Source: Rhizobium rhizogenes
Lineage (GTDB): Bacteria; Pseudomonadota; Alphaproteobacteria; Rhizobiales; Rhizobiaceae
Reading direction: 5' to 3'
NCBI RefSeq assembly: GCF_002005205.3
Contig: NZ_CP019701.2
Span: 2,911,001 to 2,975,000, forward strand
Length of the DNA stretch: 64,000 nt
Positions 9,718 through 20,329 of this stretch are shown piece after piece. Position 1 is the stretch's first letter. The number at the start of each line of letters is the position of its first letter. The position numbers were made by a program, and so were the translations under genes. The notes under the pieces were generated by a model. It was not told the DNA's origin. It ran no database searches and was given only the letters and a program-made list of their open reading frames with translations.

Positions 9718-10792
9718 ACTTGATACCTTGAAATCGCAATTGATGTCGGAGATCGCCGCTGCTGCCGATGAGCCGGCCATCGAAGCCGTGCGCGTTTCCG
9801 CGCTGGGCAAGAAGGGCTCGGTTTCGGAGCTTCTGAAGACGCTTGGAAGCATGACCCCGGAAGAGCGCCAGACCCGGGGTGCTGCCATCAACCAGCTCAA
9901 GACTGAGATCACCGATCTTATCGGCGAACGCAAGAACGCGCTGAAGGACGCCGCCATCGCCGCTCGCCTGAAGGCGGAAACGGTGGATGTCAGCCTGCCG
10001 GTTCGCCAGTCTCCGGCCGAGCGCGGCCGCATTCATCCCATCAGCCAGATCGTCGATGAAATCACCGCCATCTTCGCGGATATGGGTTTCTCGATCGCCG
10101 AAGGTCCCGATATCGAGACCGATTATTACAACTTCACGGCGCTGAATTTCCCCGAAGGCCATCCGGCCCGCGAAATGCACGACACCTTTTTCTTCCAGCC
10201 GGATGAAAACGGTGAGCGTAAGGTGCTGCGCACGCACACCTCGCCGGTGCAGATCCGCACCATGGAAAGCCAGAAACCGCCGATCCGCATCGTCATTCCC
10301 GGCAAGACCTACCGTCAGGATTCCGACGCCACCCATTCGCCGATGTTCCATCAGGTCGAAGGCCTTGTCATCGACAGGAAGGCGCATGTCGGCAATCTGC
10401 GCTGGGTGCTGGAAGAGTTCTGCAAGACCTTCTTCGAGGTCGACAGCGTCGTCATGCGCTTCCGCCCGTCCTTCTTCCCCTTCACGGAGCCGAGCTTCGA
10501 GGTGGATATTCAGTGCGACCGTTCCGGCCCGATCGTCAAGTTCGGCGAAGGTAACGACTGGATGGAAATTCTCGGCTGCGGCATGGTGCACCCGAACGTG
10601 CTGCGCGCCGGCGGGCTGGACCCGGACGAATATCAGGGCTTTGCCTGGGGCATGGGCCTCGACCGCATCGCCATGCTGAAATACGGCATGCCTGATCTGC
10701 GCGATTTCTTCAACGCCGATGTCCGCTGGATGAACCATTACGGCTTCCGCCCGCTCGACATGCCGACGCTGTTCGGCGGTTTGAGCGTTTAA
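9710..10792 (+). CDS. pheS: Phenylalanine-tRNA ligase alpha subunit
   Basis: A 360-residue class II aminoacyl-tRNA synthetase subunit. The N-terminal coiled coil is followed by the catalytic domain with motif 2 ([18 protein letters not shown]) and motif 3 ([14 protein letters not shown]); FTEPSFEVD is a typical amino-acid pocket segment. It forms an alpha2-beta2 tetramer with PheT and charges tRNA-Phe in the cytoplasm. It lies 24 bp before pheT. Confidence 0.97.
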   Translation: MTELDTLKSQLMSEIAAAADEPAIEAVRVSALGKKGSVSELLKTLGSMTPEERQTRGAAINQLKTEITDLIGERKNALKDAAIAARLKAETVDVSLPVRQSPAERGRIHPISQIVDEITAIFADMGFSIAEGPDIETDYYNFTALNFPEGHPAREMHDTFFFQPDENGERKVLRTHTSPVQIRTMESQKPPIRIVIPGKTYRQDSDATHSPMFHQVEGLVIDRKAHVGNLRWVLEEFCKTFFEVDSVVMRFRPSFFPFTEPSFEVDIQCDRSGPIVKFGEGNDWMEILGCGMVHPNVLRAGGLDPDEYQGFAWGMGLDRIAMLKYGMPDLRDFFNADVRWMNHYGFRPLDMPTLFGGLSV

Positions 10793-10816
10793 TCCGGTTA
10801 GCCAAGGAGCAAAGAC

Positions 10817-13240
10817 ATGAAATTCACTCTTTCCTGGCTGAAAGAGCATCTGGATACCGATGCGACGCTGGACGAGATTTGCGAGCGGCTGACGGCAATC
10901 GGCCTTGAGGTCGAAGAAGTTGACGACAAGGCGGCTTATAAGCCTTTCGTCATCGCCAAGGTGGTTTCCGCTGAAAAACACCCTGAGGCCGACCGCCTCA
11001 AGGTGCTGATGGTCGATGCCGGTGATGGCAAGCCGGTGCAGATCGTCTGCGGTGCGCCCAATGCACGCGCCGGCCTTGTCGGTGCGCTGGCTCGTCCCGG
11101 CGTGTATGTCCCGGGTATCGATGTCACCCTTGCTGTCGGCAAAATTCGCGGCGTCGAAAGCCACGGCATGATGTGCTCCGAAAAGGAGCTGAACATTTCC
11201 GACGATCATGACGGCATCATCGATCTGCCGCAGGATGCCCCTGTCGGCACGTCCTTCGCCGCCTATGCCGGCCTCGACGATCCGATGATCGAAATCAACC
11301 TGACGCCGAACCGTCCGGATTGCACGTCGATCTACGGCATTGCCCGTGATCTTGCGGCTTCCGGTCTCGGCAAGCTGAAGACGAGGCCTGCGCCGTCCTT
11401 CAAGGTGGAAGGCGCAACGCCCGTTGATGTGAAGCTGGAACTGGACGATGCGGCGCTCTGCCCCGGCTTTTCGCTGCGCATCGTGCGTGGCGTGAAGAAC
11501 GGCCCGAGCCCGAAATGGATGCAGCAGCGTCTGATGGCAATCGGCCTGCGCCCCATCAACGCGCTTGTCGACATCACCAACTACATGACCTTCGATCAGG
11601 GCCGGCCGATGCACGTCTTCGACGCCGCCAAGGTCAAGGGCGATCTTACGGTTCGTCGTGCGAAAGAGGGAGAAACCATCCTCGCACTCGACCAGCGGGA
11701 ATATAAGCTCGGCCCGAACAATGTCGTCATCGCCGACGGGAAAGGCCTCGAGTCCATCGGCGGCGTCATGGGCGGCGAACATTCCGGCTGCGATGACAAT
11801 ACCGTCGACGTGCTGATCGAATCCGCTCTCTGGGATCCGATCAACATCGCCAAGACCGGCCGTTCGCTCGGCATCATCACAGATGCGCGTTATCGTTTCG
11901 AGCGCGGCGTTGATCCGGAATATATGGTTCCGGGTCTGGAGCGCACCACCGAACTGGTTCTGGAACTCTGCGGCGGCGTCGCTGGCGAAGCCCGGGTTGT
12001 CGGTTACAAGGGCCATCAGCCCAAGATCGTGGATTTCCCGCTCGCGGAAGTGAAACGCCTGACGGGTCTGGAGGTTTCGGCGGAAGAGAGCCTCACCATT
12101 CTCAAGGGCCTCGGTTTCGGTGTCGAGGGAACGGGCGAGCGCGTTTCCGTCACCGTCCCTTCCTGGCGTCCTGATGTCGACGGCAAGGCCGATCTGGTGG
12201 AAGAAGTCATGCGCATCCACGGCGTCGACAATATCAAGCCGGAACCGCTGGAAAACTTCGGTGCCGTCAATGGTCGCATCCTGACCACACTGCAGATCCG
12301 CACCCGTACCGCACGCCGTGCCCTGGCAAGCCGTGGCATGCTGGAGGCCGTCACGTGGTCCTTCATTCCGGAAGCGCAGGCGAAGCTCTTCGGTGGCGGT
12401 TCGCCGGCCCTGAAGCTCGCCAACCCGATTGCGGCCGATATGTCGGACATGCGGCCCTCGTTGCTGCCTGGCCTGCTGACCGCCGCCCAGCGCAATGCCG
12501 ACAAGGGGCATAGTGACGTCGCGATCTTTGAGGTTTCCGGCACCTATGAGGGCGATACGCCTGAGAAGCAGCGCCGTGTTGCCGGCGGTGTCCGCCGTGG
12601 CACGGCCTCGCTCGCAGGCAGCGGCCGCATGTGGTCCAATGCTTTGAAGGGCGGCGGCAAGCCGGTGGATGTCTATGACGCCAAGGCCGATGCGCTCTCA
12701 GTGCTGGAAGCCTGCGGCCTGCCCATGGCCAATGTGCAGATCGAAGCCGGTGCGCCTTCCTGGTATCACCCCGGCCGTTCCGGCACCATCAAGATGGGCC
12801 CGAAGGTCGTGCTCGGTTATTTCGGTGAATTCCATCCGAAGACCCTGTCCGAACTGGATGTTTCCGGCGCCTATTGCGGTTTCGAGATTTATCTCGATGC
12901 CATGCAGGAGCCGAAGAAGAAGGCGACCCGTACCAAGCCCGCACTTGAGCTTTCGCCCTTCCAGGCAGTCAAGCGCGACTTCGCCTTCGTGGTCGACAAG
13001 TCGGTCGAGGCGGGTGCCATCATCAAGGCCGCGACGAGCGCCGACCGCAAGCTGATCACCGGCGTCAATGTCTTCGATATCTTCGAGGGTGCGTCACTTG
13101 GCGAAAATCGCAAGTCGGTTGCCATCGAAGTGCAGATCCAGCCGGTCGACAAGACGCTGACGGATGAGGATTTCGAGGCGCTGACGGCCAAGATCGTCGG
13201 CAATGTCGAGAAGTCGACAGGCGGCGTTCTGCGCGCCTGA
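10817..13240 (+). CDS. pheT: Phenylalanine-tRNA ligase beta subunit
   Basis: An 807-residue protein of normal length. It has the N-terminal OB-fold tRNA-binding domain ([21 protein letters not shown]), the B3/B4 editing domain (DVTNYM-like [20 protein letters not shown]), the B5 domain, and the C-terminal anticodon-binding fold ([17 protein letters not shown]). It works with PheS in charging and proof-reading tRNA-Phe. A strong terminator follows. Confidence 0.97.
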   Translation: MKFTLSWLKEHLDTDATLDEICERLTAIGLEVEEVDDKAAYKPFVIAKVVSAEKHPEADRLKVLMVDAGDGKPVQIVCGAPNARAGLVGALARPGVYVPGIDVTLAVGKIRGVESHGMMCSEKELNISDDHDGIIDLPQDAPVGTSFAAYAGLDDPMIEINLTPNRPDCTSIYGIARDLAASGLGKLKTRPAPSFKVEGATPVDVKLELDDAALCPGFSLRIVRGVKNGPSPKWMQQRLMAIGLRPINALVDITNYMTFDQGRPMHVFDAAKVKGDLTVRRAKEGETILALDQREYKLGPNNVVIADGKGLESIGGVMGGEHSGCDDNTVDVLIESALWDPINIAKTGRSLGIITDARYRFERGVDPEYMVPGLERTTELVLELCGGVAGEARVVGYKGHQPKIVDFPLAEVKRLTGLEVSAEESLTILKGLGFGVEGTGERVSVTVPSWRPDVDGKADLVEEVMRIHGVDNIKPEPLENFGAVNGRILTTLQIRTRTARRALASRGMLEAVTWSFIPEAQAKLFGGGSPALKLANPIAADMSDMRPSLLPGLLTAAQRNADKGHSDVAIFEVSGTYEGDTPEKQRRVAGGVRRGTASLAGSGRMWSNALKGGGKPVDVYDAKADALSVLEACGLPMANVQIEAGAPSWYHPGRSGTIKMGPKVVLGYFGEFHPKTLSELDVSGAYCGFEIYLDAMQEPKKKATRTKPALELSPFQAVKRDFAFVVDKSVEAGAIIKAATSADRKLITGVNVFDIFEGASLGENRKSVAIEVQIQPVDKTLTDEDFEALTAKIVGNVEKSTGGVLRA

Positions 13241-13258
13241 AAACCGACGACGGAATGA

Positions 13259-13290
13259 AAAAGCCGCGGCGGTTGCCGCGGCTTTTTTTG
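13259..13290. terminator. Rho-independent terminator after pheT
   Basis: AGCCGCGGC and GCCGCGGCT pair over 9 bp with a GGTT loop, followed by seven T. The A run on the left makes it bidirectional, so it can also end the convergent aldo/keto reductase gene. Confidence 0.92.
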
Positions 13291-13293
13291 TTT

Positions 13294-14295
13294 TTAGCGG
13301 TTGGCCATCTGGGACATGCGCGCGGGATAGCGTTCCCCCGCAACCTTTGCCGGCGAGAGGAGGACACCGAGGCTCGCAACTTCCTCCGCCGTCAGCGAAA
13401 CATCCGCTGCAGCGACGTTTTTCTCCAGATTGGCGATTTTTGTGGTGCCGGGGATAGGAACGATGAAGTCGCCCTGTGCCAGCACCCAGGCGAGCGCCAG
13501 TTGCCCGGCGGTAACGCCCTTTTCAGCCGCCATGTCTTCCAGAAGCTGGATAAGCGCCAGATTGGCGTCGAAGTTTTCGCTTTGGAAGCGCGGCAGGCCG
13601 CGACGGAAATCATCGGCGGCGAGGCCGTCGAGTGATTTCAGCGCCCCCGTCAGAGCCCCGCGCCCAAGCGGGCTGAAGGGGACAAAACCAATGCCGAGTT
13701 CGCGGCAGGTTTCCAGGACACCGTTTTCCTCCACATCGCGGGTCCACAGCGAATATTCGCTCTGAATGGCCGCAATCGGATGGGTGGCGTGCGCTTTGCG
13801 AAGCGTTTCGGCGCTGGCTTCGGAAAGGCCGAGATGTTTTACCTTGCCTTGCTTCACCAACTCCGCCATGGCCCCGACCGTCTCTTCGATCGGCACATCG
13901 GGATCGACGCGATGCTGGTAAAACAAGTCGATGGCATCGACGCCAAGACGTTTGAGCGAGGCTTCGGCGACGGCGCGCACATTTTCCGGCCGGCTGTCGG
14001 TGCCCACCATCATCTGGCCTGCGGGTTTGCTGCTGTCGATTTTGAAGCCGAACTTGGTGGCGATGACCACCTTGTCGCGATAGGGCTTCAGACCCTTGCC
14101 GACAAGAATCTCGTTATTGTAAGGCCCATAAACCTCCGCCGTATCGAAAAAGGTGACGCCGAGTTCGACGGCGCGGTGCAGCGTTGCTATGGCGCTGCTT
14201 TCATCGCCGGTCGGGCTATAGGCATGGGTCATTCCCATGCAGCCGAGACCAAGCGCCGAAACGGATAGGTTGTTTCCAAGGGTTCTTTGTTTCAT
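13294..14295 (-). CDS. Aldo/keto reductase
   Basis: A 333-residue NADPH-dependent oxidoreductase with the AKR TIM barrel. Visible residues of the catalytic tetrad are D and Y in [15 protein letters not shown] in VIATKFGF and H in [10 protein letters not shown]. The start is the ATG ending at 14295 ([21 protein letters not shown]), preceded by GGAAGGA; the longer frame would run into the divergent LysR gene. It reduces small carbonyl compounds; the substrate is unknown. It is probably controlled by the divergent LysR gene 116 bp away. Confidence 0.88.
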   Translation of the reverse strand: MKQRTLGNNLSVSALGLGCMGMTHAYSPTGDESSAIATLHRAVELGVTFFDTAEVYGPYNNEILVGKGLKPYRDKVVIATKFGFKIDSSKPAGQMMVGTDSRPENVRAVAEASLKRLGVDAIDLFYQHRVDPDVPIEETVGAMAELVKQGKVKHLGLSEASAETLRKAHATHPIAAIQSEYSLWTRDVEENGVLETCRELGIGFVPFSPLGRGALTGALKSLDGLAADDFRRGLPRFQSENFDANLALIQLLEDMAAEKGVTAGQLALAWVLAQGDFIVPIPGTTKIANLEKNVAAADVSLTAEEVASLGVLLSPAKVAGERYPARMSQMANR

Positions 14296-14411
14296 CTGTT
14301 CGTCCTTCCATAAGGAACCGCCCGTCATCAGGGCGTGATCAGAAAATAGCGTCTCATGGCGATAAAAATAATCGCTGCAAATGTACTTGGGTTGTTCTAT
14401 CATTTAGAACA

Positions 14412-15302
14412 ATGAACCGTGTGCAACTCTCCCAGCTGGCCGTCCTCGCCGCCGTTGCCGAAGGCCGCAGCTTCCGCAAGGCTGCGGCTGAACTCGCCAT
14501 TGCGCCCTCGGCCGTCAGCCATGCCGTCTCGTCGCTGGAGGCAAGCCTTGGCCTGCGTTTGCTTCATCGTACCACCCGCAGCGTTTCGCCGACAGAGGAG
14601 GGCAGGCGGCTTCTCGAAACACTGGGTCCGGCGCTTGCCGATATCGATGCGGTCATTGAGACGCTTGCCGAGCATGGCGGGAGACCGGCCGGTCCCCTGC
14701 GCATCACCCTGCCGAGACTGGCCGCCGAGGATCTCATCGTGCCGCGTTTGGGTGAGTTCCTGCGGCTCTATCCCGATATTTCACTCGAAATCTCAACCGA
14801 CGACCGTTTTGAAGATATTGTCGCAAAGGGTTTCGATGCCGGGCTGCGGCTGGGGGAGCACCTCGATGCCGATATGATTGCGGTGAAAGCCAGCGGTGCA
14901 TGGCGCGGCGCAATTGTTGGTTCCCCGTCCTATTTTGCGGAAAATCCACCTCCACGCGATCCCAGGGATCTCATCCGACATCGCTGTATTCGCCGCCGTT
15001 TCGCCAGTGGTCTTATCTATCGCTGGGAACTGGAGAAGAACGGCAAGCCGCTGGTGGTCGATGTCCAGGGACCTTTGATCCTGTCGGACCAGAGCCTCAT
15101 TCGCCGGGCGGCGATAGACGGGGCAGGGCTCGCCTTCGTCTTCGAGCAGCGCGTCGAGGACGATATCAGGGAGGGCAGGCTCACCCGCGTGCTGGAGGAC
15201 TGGTGCGCACCCTTTGACGGCTTTTATATCTATTATCCCTCCCGCCGGCAGATGCGTCCGGCGCTGAGGGCTTTTGTGGATTTTTTCCGCTTCCGGGGCT
15301 GA
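14412..15302 (+). CDS. LysR family transcriptional regulator
   Basis: A 296-residue regulator. The N-terminal winged helix (LSQLAVLAAVAEGRSFRKAAAELAIAPSAVS..., SLEASLGLRLLHRTTRSVSPTEEG) is typical, followed by the two-lobed effector domain (PDISLEISTDDRFEDIVAKGFDAGLRLGE). This subgroup often regulates a divergent oxidoreductase gene, which fits its neighbour. It ends exactly where the convergent acetyltransferase ends (adjacent stop codons). Confidence 0.9.
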   Translation: MNRVQLSQLAVLAAVAEGRSFRKAAAELAIAPSAVSHAVSSLEASLGLRLLHRTTRSVSPTEEGRRLLETLGPALADIDAVIETLAEHGGRPAGPLRITLPRLAAEDLIVPRLGEFLRLYPDISLEISTDDRFEDIVAKGFDAGLRLGEHLDADMIAVKASGAWRGAIVGSPSYFAENPPPRDPRDLIRHRCIRRRFASGLIYRWELEKNGKPLVVDVQGPLILSDQSLIRRAAIDGAGLAFVFEQRVEDDIREGRLTRVLEDWCAPFDGFYIYYPSRRQMRPALRAFVDFFRFRG

Positions 15303-15746
15303 TCAGAACTTGATGCGATAGCGAATATGGCCGTCGCTTTTCACGTAGCTGTCGTAGAGCTTCTGGGCGCGGTGGTTGTCTTCGCCCGTATTCCAGTAAA
15401 GCCGCGACCAGCCCTTTTCCTTGCAGATGGCGATGAGATCGTCCATCAGCGCCCGGCCCGTTCCCTTGCCGCGGATTTCGCCATCGACGAACAAATCCTC
15501 CAGATAGCAATCCGGCGTCTTCACCCAGGTGGAATCGTGGAAGTGATGGATGGCGAAACCCGCCATCCTGTCACCAAGTAGGGCCACACGCATCGAAACA
15601 CGGGATGCAGGATCAAGGATACGCGCCCAGGTATGGTCGGTGACGTCATCCGCAAGCTCGACCTCGTAAAAGGCAAGGTAATCGTTCCAGAGTCGCAGCC
15701 ATTCTGCCCGGTCAGCCGGCTCAGCGTTACGAATTGTAAGCTCCAT
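15303..15746 (-). CDS. GNAT family N-acetyltransferase
   Basis: A 147-residue GNAT protein with an intact motif A (LFVDGEIRGKGTGRALMDDLIAICKE) and the following LYWNTGEDNHRAQKLYD segment that is seen in aminoglycoside- or amine-acetylating members. Substrate unknown. It starts 1 bp after the aldo/keto reductase stop, so the two form an operon. Confidence 0.87.
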   Translation of the reverse strand: MELTIRNAEPADRAEWLRLWNDYLAFYEVELADDVTDHTWARILDPASRVSMRVALLGDRMAGFAIHHFHDSTWVKTPDCYLEDLFVDGEIRGKGTGRALMDDLIAICKEKGWSRLYWNTGEDNHRAQKLYDSYVKSDGHIRYRIKF

Positions 15747-15747
15747 C

Positions 15748-16698
15748 TTATGCGCCTGCCTTGTTGAGAAGGGTCATCATTTCATCGGTCAGTTCCAGGT
15801 TGACGGCGCGTTTGAAGCTTTCAAGCTGCGACAGGCTGGTGGCGCTGGCAATCGGCGCGGTTATCGCCTTTTTCCGCAACAGCCACGCCAGCGCGATATC
15901 GGCGAGCTTGGCCCCTGTCTGTACCGCCACGGCATCCATTGCGCCCAGAACGGCAAGGCCACGCGTGTTGACATATTCGCCGACGCGATAGCTGCGGGCA
16001 ACGCCTTCCGTATCGGCCTTGGCGCGGTATTTCCCGGTGAGGAAGCCGGCAGCGAGGCTGTAGTAGTTGATGACGCCAATCTCTTCCTTCACACAGAGAT
16101 CAGCAAGCGGACCTTCGAAATCCGCGCGGTTGTAGAGATTATATTCCGGCTGCAGCACGTCGTAACGCGGAAGATTGTTTTTTGCAGCCGTATCCAGCGC
16201 CTCCTGAAGCTGGCTGGCGGAATAGTTGGAGCAGCCAATGGCGCGGATTTTCCCCTGTTCCTTCAGCTTTGCAAAGGCGGCAAGCGTCTCTTCCAGCGGC
16301 ACCTCGGCATCCGGCTTGTGGGCGAGATAGAGGTCGATATAGTCGGTTTGCAGCCGCTTCAGCGAGGCTTCGACAGCCTCTGCGATCCACTTGGCGCTGA
16401 GGCCGGTCTTCTGGCCGCGATTGTCAAAACCGACCTTGGTGACGATCACCGCATCCTCGCGCTTGACGCTCGATTGCTTCAGCCATTTGCCGATGATGGC
16501 TTCGGATTCGCCGCCCTCATGCCCGTCCACCCAGGCGGAATAGACATCCGCGGTGTCGATGGCGTTGAACCCGGCGTCGAAAAAAGCGTCGAGCAGGGCA
16601 AAGGAAGTCTTCTCATCCGCTGTCCAGCCGAACACGTTGCCGCCGAAGACGATCGGGGCGATGGAGAGGCCGGTGCGGCCGAGGTTTCGTTTTTCCAC
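15748..16698 (-). CDS. Aldo/keto reductase
   Basis: A 316-residue AKR-fold oxidoreductase. Tetrad residues are D and Y in NAIDTADVYSAW, K in VIVTKVGFD and H in DLYLAHKPDAEVP; GCSNYSASQL and the final SATSLSQL are the usual cofactor-binding parts. Substrate unknown. First gene of a two-gene operon with the GNAT gene. Confidence 0.9.
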   Translation of the reverse strand: MEKRNLGRTGLSIAPIVFGGNVFGWTADEKTSFALLDAFFDAGFNAIDTADVYSAWVDGHEGGESEAIIGKWLKQSSVKREDAVIVTKVGFDNRGQKTGLSAKWIAEAVEASLKRLQTDYIDLYLAHKPDAEVPLEETLAAFAKLKEQGKIRAIGCSNYSASQLQEALDTAAKNNLPRYDVLQPEYNLYNRADFEGPLADLCVKEEIGVINYYSLAAGFLTGKYRAKADTEGVARSYRVGEYVNTRGLAVLGAMDAVAVQTGAKLADIALAWLLRKKAITAPIASATSLSQLESFKRAVNLELTDEMMTLLNKAGA

Positions 16699-16808
16699 GG
16701 GGAATGCTCCTGTTGCTGACTTTGTGGCAAGGTTAGCAACTGCTCATCCGCATAACCATTCAATTCCTTTGATGGCACTCATCAGGCAATGGACGGAAGC
16801 CGGCGAGA

Positions 16809-17792
16809 TCAGTTCCGATAGCCGCGATAGTGGCTGGGCGGAAGGTGATTATGCTGTTGCCACACACGCCGCAAATGCCGGGCAGAGGCAAACCCCGCCC
16901 GTTCGGCAATGGACTCCATATCGAGGCGGCTATTGGCGAGAATGTCACGGGCCAAATTGACCCGCATCAGATTGACATAATCGATGACGCTGATGCCGGT
17001 ATGTTCGCGAAACAGTCGTGACAGATGCCTTTCGCTGAGGGCTGCAATATCGGCCAGGCCTTCCAGTGACCAGTCCTGCGCTGGCTCTGCCATCACCTTG
17101 TCCTGCACGCGGTGAATGGCGGGGTGCATGTGGTTGCGACCTGTCAGCCAGGGCGAAATTTGCGGATCGCTGCCGTTGCGCCTCAGATAGACAACCATGG
17201 TTTTTGCAATGCGCGCCGCAACGGCCGGGGATGTCAGCCGGGAAACCACATGCAGCATTAGGTCTATACCGGTAGAGATGCCCGCGCTTGAAAAGCGGTT
17301 TCCATCCTCGACGAACAGTCGGTTTTCGGCCACCTGGGACAATGGCGCGATGCGTCGCAGCGCCTCGATGCAATCGGCATGTGTCGTGCAGCTTCGTCCG
17401 TCGAAAAGTCCGGCCTCTCCCGCCAGCAATGCGCCGGAGCAGATGGAAATGACGGTGGTATCGATACGCGCGACGCGGCCCAGCCATGCCGTCAATGCCT
17501 GCCGCTCCCGCCGTGTATCCGGCTCGCTCTCGGAACGCGAAGTGCTGCCGGAGATCAAGAGAAACGCATTTTCCGGAAGCGCCGCGGGCAGGGTCTCCAG
17601 CCCGCAAAGGTCAAGGCCGATCGAGGATTGTTGCCTGTCCCTTGCCGCAATGTAGCGGCAGTCGAAAAAAATGTCGCTCTGCTCGTCATTGGCATAACGG
17701 ATCACCTGCAGGGGGCCGGCAATATCGAGCAACAGCGCGTGCGGCGGCACAAGCGTATAAAACGGAATGATGCGTGTGCCGCCTTTATCCAT
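16809..17792 (-). CDS. GlxA-type AraC regulator (DJ-1/PfpI domain plus AraC helix-turn-helix)
   Basis: A 327-residue regulator. Residues 1-190 form a DJ-1/PfpI-like domain with the elbow cysteine in ISICSGALLAGEAGLFDG, and the C-terminal 100 residues are an AraC double helix-turn-helix (LADIAALSERHLSRLFREHTG, IAERAGFASARHLRRVW). In this class the first domain senses a small metabolite. Its start overlaps the stop of the upstream cysteine hydrolase gene by one base, so the pair is co-translated and the regulator may control that gene. Confidence 0.88.
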   Translation of the reverse strand: MDKGGTRIIPFYTLVPPHALLLDIAGPLQVIRYANDEQSDIFFDCRYIAARDRQQSSIGLDLCGLETLPAALPENAFLLISGSTSRSESEPDTRRERQALTAWLGRVARIDTTVISICSGALLAGEAGLFDGRSCTTHADCIEALRRIAPLSQVAENRLFVEDGNRFSSAGISTGIDLMLHVVSRLTSPAVAARIAKTMVVYLRRNGSDPQISPWLTGRNHMHPAIHRVQDKVMAEPAQDWSLEGLADIAALSERHLSRLFREHTGISVIDYVNLMRVNLARDILANSRLDMESIAERAGFASARHLRRVWQQHNHLPPSHYRGYRN

Positions 17793-18352
17793 CAGGCTGC
17801 TTCTTTCAAGGTTGCAAGCGCGTCGTTCACCGTGGCGATGCGCGCGAAGCGCCCCGCCAGCACCAGTTCGGTCCGTTTACGGATATCGTCGGCGCTGAAG
17901 ACCGTGCCGGAGGCATGTGTCATCGGAAAGGTCAGCGTTGCCTCGGTGACGTAATCGACGCTATAGCCGAGATCGGAAGCGTGTCGGGTGGTCGTTTCGC
18001 AGCATTGTTCGGTGCGGATGCCGGAGACGATCAACCGGTTGATACCTTTCTGCGTCAGCCAGATTTCAAGGCCGGTGCCGGCAAAAGCCGAATGACGGTT
18101 CTTGTGAAAGGTCACGTCCGGGACGATCCTCACACCCTCCAGCGCGCGGACATAGCCGCTGTCTTTCGAAAAGGCCTTGTCGCCATCGACATGGAAGATC
18201 TGGACGACGGGGATTCCTGCGGCTTTGGCGCCGTCGATCAATGCCTGCTGTTTCTCCAGATAGGCGGCGAGCCCGCTTTCCTCGAAATAAGGGGTGTGCC
18301 GAAACGATTCCTGAACGTCGATGACGAGCAGCGCAGTGTGAGAAGAGGACAT
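17792..18352 (-). CDS. Isochorismatase-like cysteine hydrolase
   Basis: A 186-residue hydrolase of the isochorismatase/nicotinamidase fold. The catalytic set is D in ALLVIDVQESF, K in TFHKNRHSAFAG and C in SGIRTEQCCETTTRHA. I chose the ATG ending at 18352 (MSSSHTALLVID), which has GGAG nine bases upstream; an in-frame ATG five codons earlier is possible. The substrate could be a small amide or an N-carbamoyl compound. Coupled to the GlxA-type regulator downstream. Confidence 0.87.
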   Translation of the reverse strand: MSSSHTALLVIDVQESFRHTPYFEESGLAAYLEKQQALIDGAKAAGIPVVQIFHVDGDKAFSKDSGYVRALEGVRIVPDVTFHKNRHSAFAGTGLEIWLTQKGINRLIVSGIRTEQCCETTTRHASDLGYSVDYVTEATLTFPMTHASGTVFSADDIRKRTELVLAGRFARIATVNDALATLKEAA

Positions 18353-18532
18353 TTCTGGTTTCTCCATTGGGATTATGCATATCATAATTCCCCTTTGAGA
18401 ATGCAGATAAAAGCAACCGGACCGACAAAGGCAGGACAAATCCGGCCATCTTCTATTCAATACACGCCTGCGGCTTGCCAGACCGTGTGACAGTGGTAAG
18501 TTTCCGCTGGATGGCAGAGTGGGAGAACGGGA

Positions 18533-19516
18533 ATGCTGCGCTTCGGAATAATCTCAACGGCGAAGATCGCTCAGGATCACGTCATTCCGGCAATACAGGA
18601 TGCGCAAAACTGTGTGGTCAACGCCATCGCCAGCCGCGATTCCGCCAAAGCGCGTGCGGTGGCCGAGCGTTTTTCCGTGCCGCATGCCTTCGGTTCCTAT
18701 GAGGAGATGCTGGCATCGGATGTGATCGATGCGGTCTATATTCCGCTTCCCACCTCCCAGCATGTGGAATGGACCATCAAGGCGGCCGATGCCGGCAAGC
18801 ATGTTCTGTGCGAAAAGCCGATTGCGCTGAAAGCGGAAGAGATCGATACGCTTATCGCCGCACGCGACCTCAACGGCGTTATTGTGTCCGAGGCTTTCAT
18901 GGTCACCTATGCGCCGGTCTGGGCCAAGGTGAAGGAGTTGCTCGCATCGGGCGCCATCGGCACGCTGAAACATGTGCAGGGCGCTTTCAGCTATTTCAAT
19001 CGCGATCCCGGCAACATGCGCAATATTCCCGAACTGGGCGGGGGCGCCCTGCCGGATATCGGCGTCTACCCGACCATCGTGACCCGTTTTGCCACCGGCG
19101 CGGAGCCGAAGCGTGTGCAGGCCACAGTTGAGCGCGACAGGGAATTCGGTACGGATATCTATTCCAGCGTCAGGGCCGATTTCGGCGATTTCGAACTGAG
19201 CTTTTATCTGGCGACCCAGCTTGCGGCCCGTCAGCTCATGGTCTTCCACGGCACGGATGGTTACATCGAGGTCAAATCTCCCTTCAACGCCAATCGCTGG
19301 GGTGCGGAAGAGATCGAGCTGACCAATCAGGCCCATAGCCAGTCGCAAATCTTCCGGTTTCAGGATAGCCGTCAATACAAGCTGGAGGCGGAGGCTTTTG
19401 CCCGGGCGGCGAAGGGCGAGGGCGAAGTCGTCACGCTGGAAAGCTCGCGGAAGAACCAGCTTTTTATCGACGCCATCTATCGGGCGGCTGAAAAGGACGG
19501 TTGGGAAACGGTTTAA
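18533..19516 (+). CDS. Gfo/Idh/MocA family NAD(P)-dependent oxidoreductase
   Basis: A 327-residue enzyme with an N-terminal Rossmann fold ([18 protein letters not shown]), the family CEKP motif ([14 protein letters not shown]) and a C-terminal substrate domain. The [13 protein letters not shown] segment is the usual catalytic-site strand. Members oxidise sugars, inositols or dihydrodiols; the substrate here is unknown. GGGAG precedes the start. It ends overlapping the convergent GtrA-like gene by 4 bp. Confidence 0.9.
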   Translation: MLRFGIISTAKIAQDHVIPAIQDAQNCVVNAIASRDSAKARAVAERFSVPHAFGSYEEMLASDVIDAVYIPLPTSQHVEWTIKAADAGKHVLCEKPIALKAEEIDTLIAARDLNGVIVSEAFMVTYAPVWAKVKELLASGAIGTLKHVQGAFSYFNRDPGNMRNIPELGGGALPDIGVYPTIVTRFATGAEPKRVQATVERDREFGTDIYSSVRADFGDFELSFYLATQLAARQLMVFHGTDGYIEVKSPFNANRWGAEEIELTNQAHSQSQIFRFQDSRQYKLEAEAFARAAKGEGEVVTLESSRKNQLFIDAIYRAAEKDGWETV

Positions 19517-19884
19517 TCCCGGTCCAACTGCTGCTTTTGCAGCCGTCGGTAGCCGTAAAGCGCCAGCAGCAATGCCGCGAACGCTGAAAAGGCGAGGGGG
19601 ATAAGCGGCTGGACCAGCGGGTTGCGCCACTGCAGCAGCATGAACAGCCCGACACCGACGATGCGGGCGGTGAGCGCCACGGCATTCACGAGAAAAACGC
19701 TCAATGTGGCGGGTGCACCGCTGTTGGAGCGGTTCAGCCGCCAGCTCGTCGCAACGCCTGCCGCCGCGCCGGGCAATCGGGCGGCCAGCGGATCGACACC
19801 GAGATAGAAAATGAGCAGGCAGGTCACGGCAAGGTCAGCGGCCAATCCGCAAATCTCGGTCAGCGCGAAGTGCGGGAACCTCAA
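19513..19884 (-). CDS. GtrA-like small membrane protein
   Basis: A 123-residue protein with four hydrophobic segments and the GtrA-like pattern near its start ([25 protein letters not shown]) followed by [11 protein letters not shown], which recalls the FxxNRxWTF motif of that family. GtrA proteins are proposed lipid-linked sugar flippases. The motif is only partly kept, so the family call is moderate. Confidence 0.65.
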   Translation of the reverse strand: MRFPHFALTEICGLAADLAVTCLLIFYLGVDPLAARLPGAAAGVATSWRLNRSNSGAPATLSVFLVNAVALTARIVGVGLFMLLQWRNPLVQPLIPLAFSAFAALLLALYGYRRLQKQQLDRD

Positions 19885-19896
19885 GGCCTCAGGCTT

Positions 19897-20139
19897 TTAA
19901 AGCGTCGGCTGCGTGGAGCGCGGGCGTTGCAGCACGAGAAGGCCGATAACGACACCGACGACGCCGAAATTATAACCGGCGAGCGCCAGAAGCAGCGACA
20001 TCACCGGTACGGCGGTGGAGGAAAGCGCCATCGCGACCCCGTAAGCGCCGATAATCATCATGCAGATGAAAACGATGCCGAAGACAGAACGCAATGCGAC
20101 TGCGGTTACGCCGAGCACTGTGGCGGTAAGAAAAATCAC
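19897..20139 (-). CDS. Small hydrophobic membrane protein
   Basis: An 80-residue protein with two or three membrane segments (LGVTAVALRSVFGIVFICMM and VVGVVIGLLVL). It lies 12 bp upstream of the GtrA-like gene on the same strand, so they probably form a membrane-protein operon. I do not recognise a family. Confidence 0.6.
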   Translation of the reverse strand: MIFLTATVLGVTAVALRSVFGIVFICMMIIGAYGVAMALSSTAVPVMSLLLALAGYNFGVVGVVIGLLVLQRPRSTQPTL

Positions 20140-20329
20140 GGATGCCGCCTCCTCTTTGGTTGCCGGGTCTGGGACAAGACCTAGCCTCTTCTTCCCTAAC
20201 GAACCCTTGTTTTCCCCTCCAATCCCTATTTTCCCAACTCGTTAGTTGAGGATATGGTTTCATCGACGTTAAAATCGGGCTGGCGGGCGCCGGCATTTCC
20301 GAATCGACGGCTTTTGGTTACAAACGGGC

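Noticed and set aside
9683..12511. 942-codon minus-strand open frame opposite pheS/pheT
   Set aside because: It is the antisense shadow of well-conserved pheS and pheT; no motif, no ribosome site and composition as expected of a high-G+C shadow.
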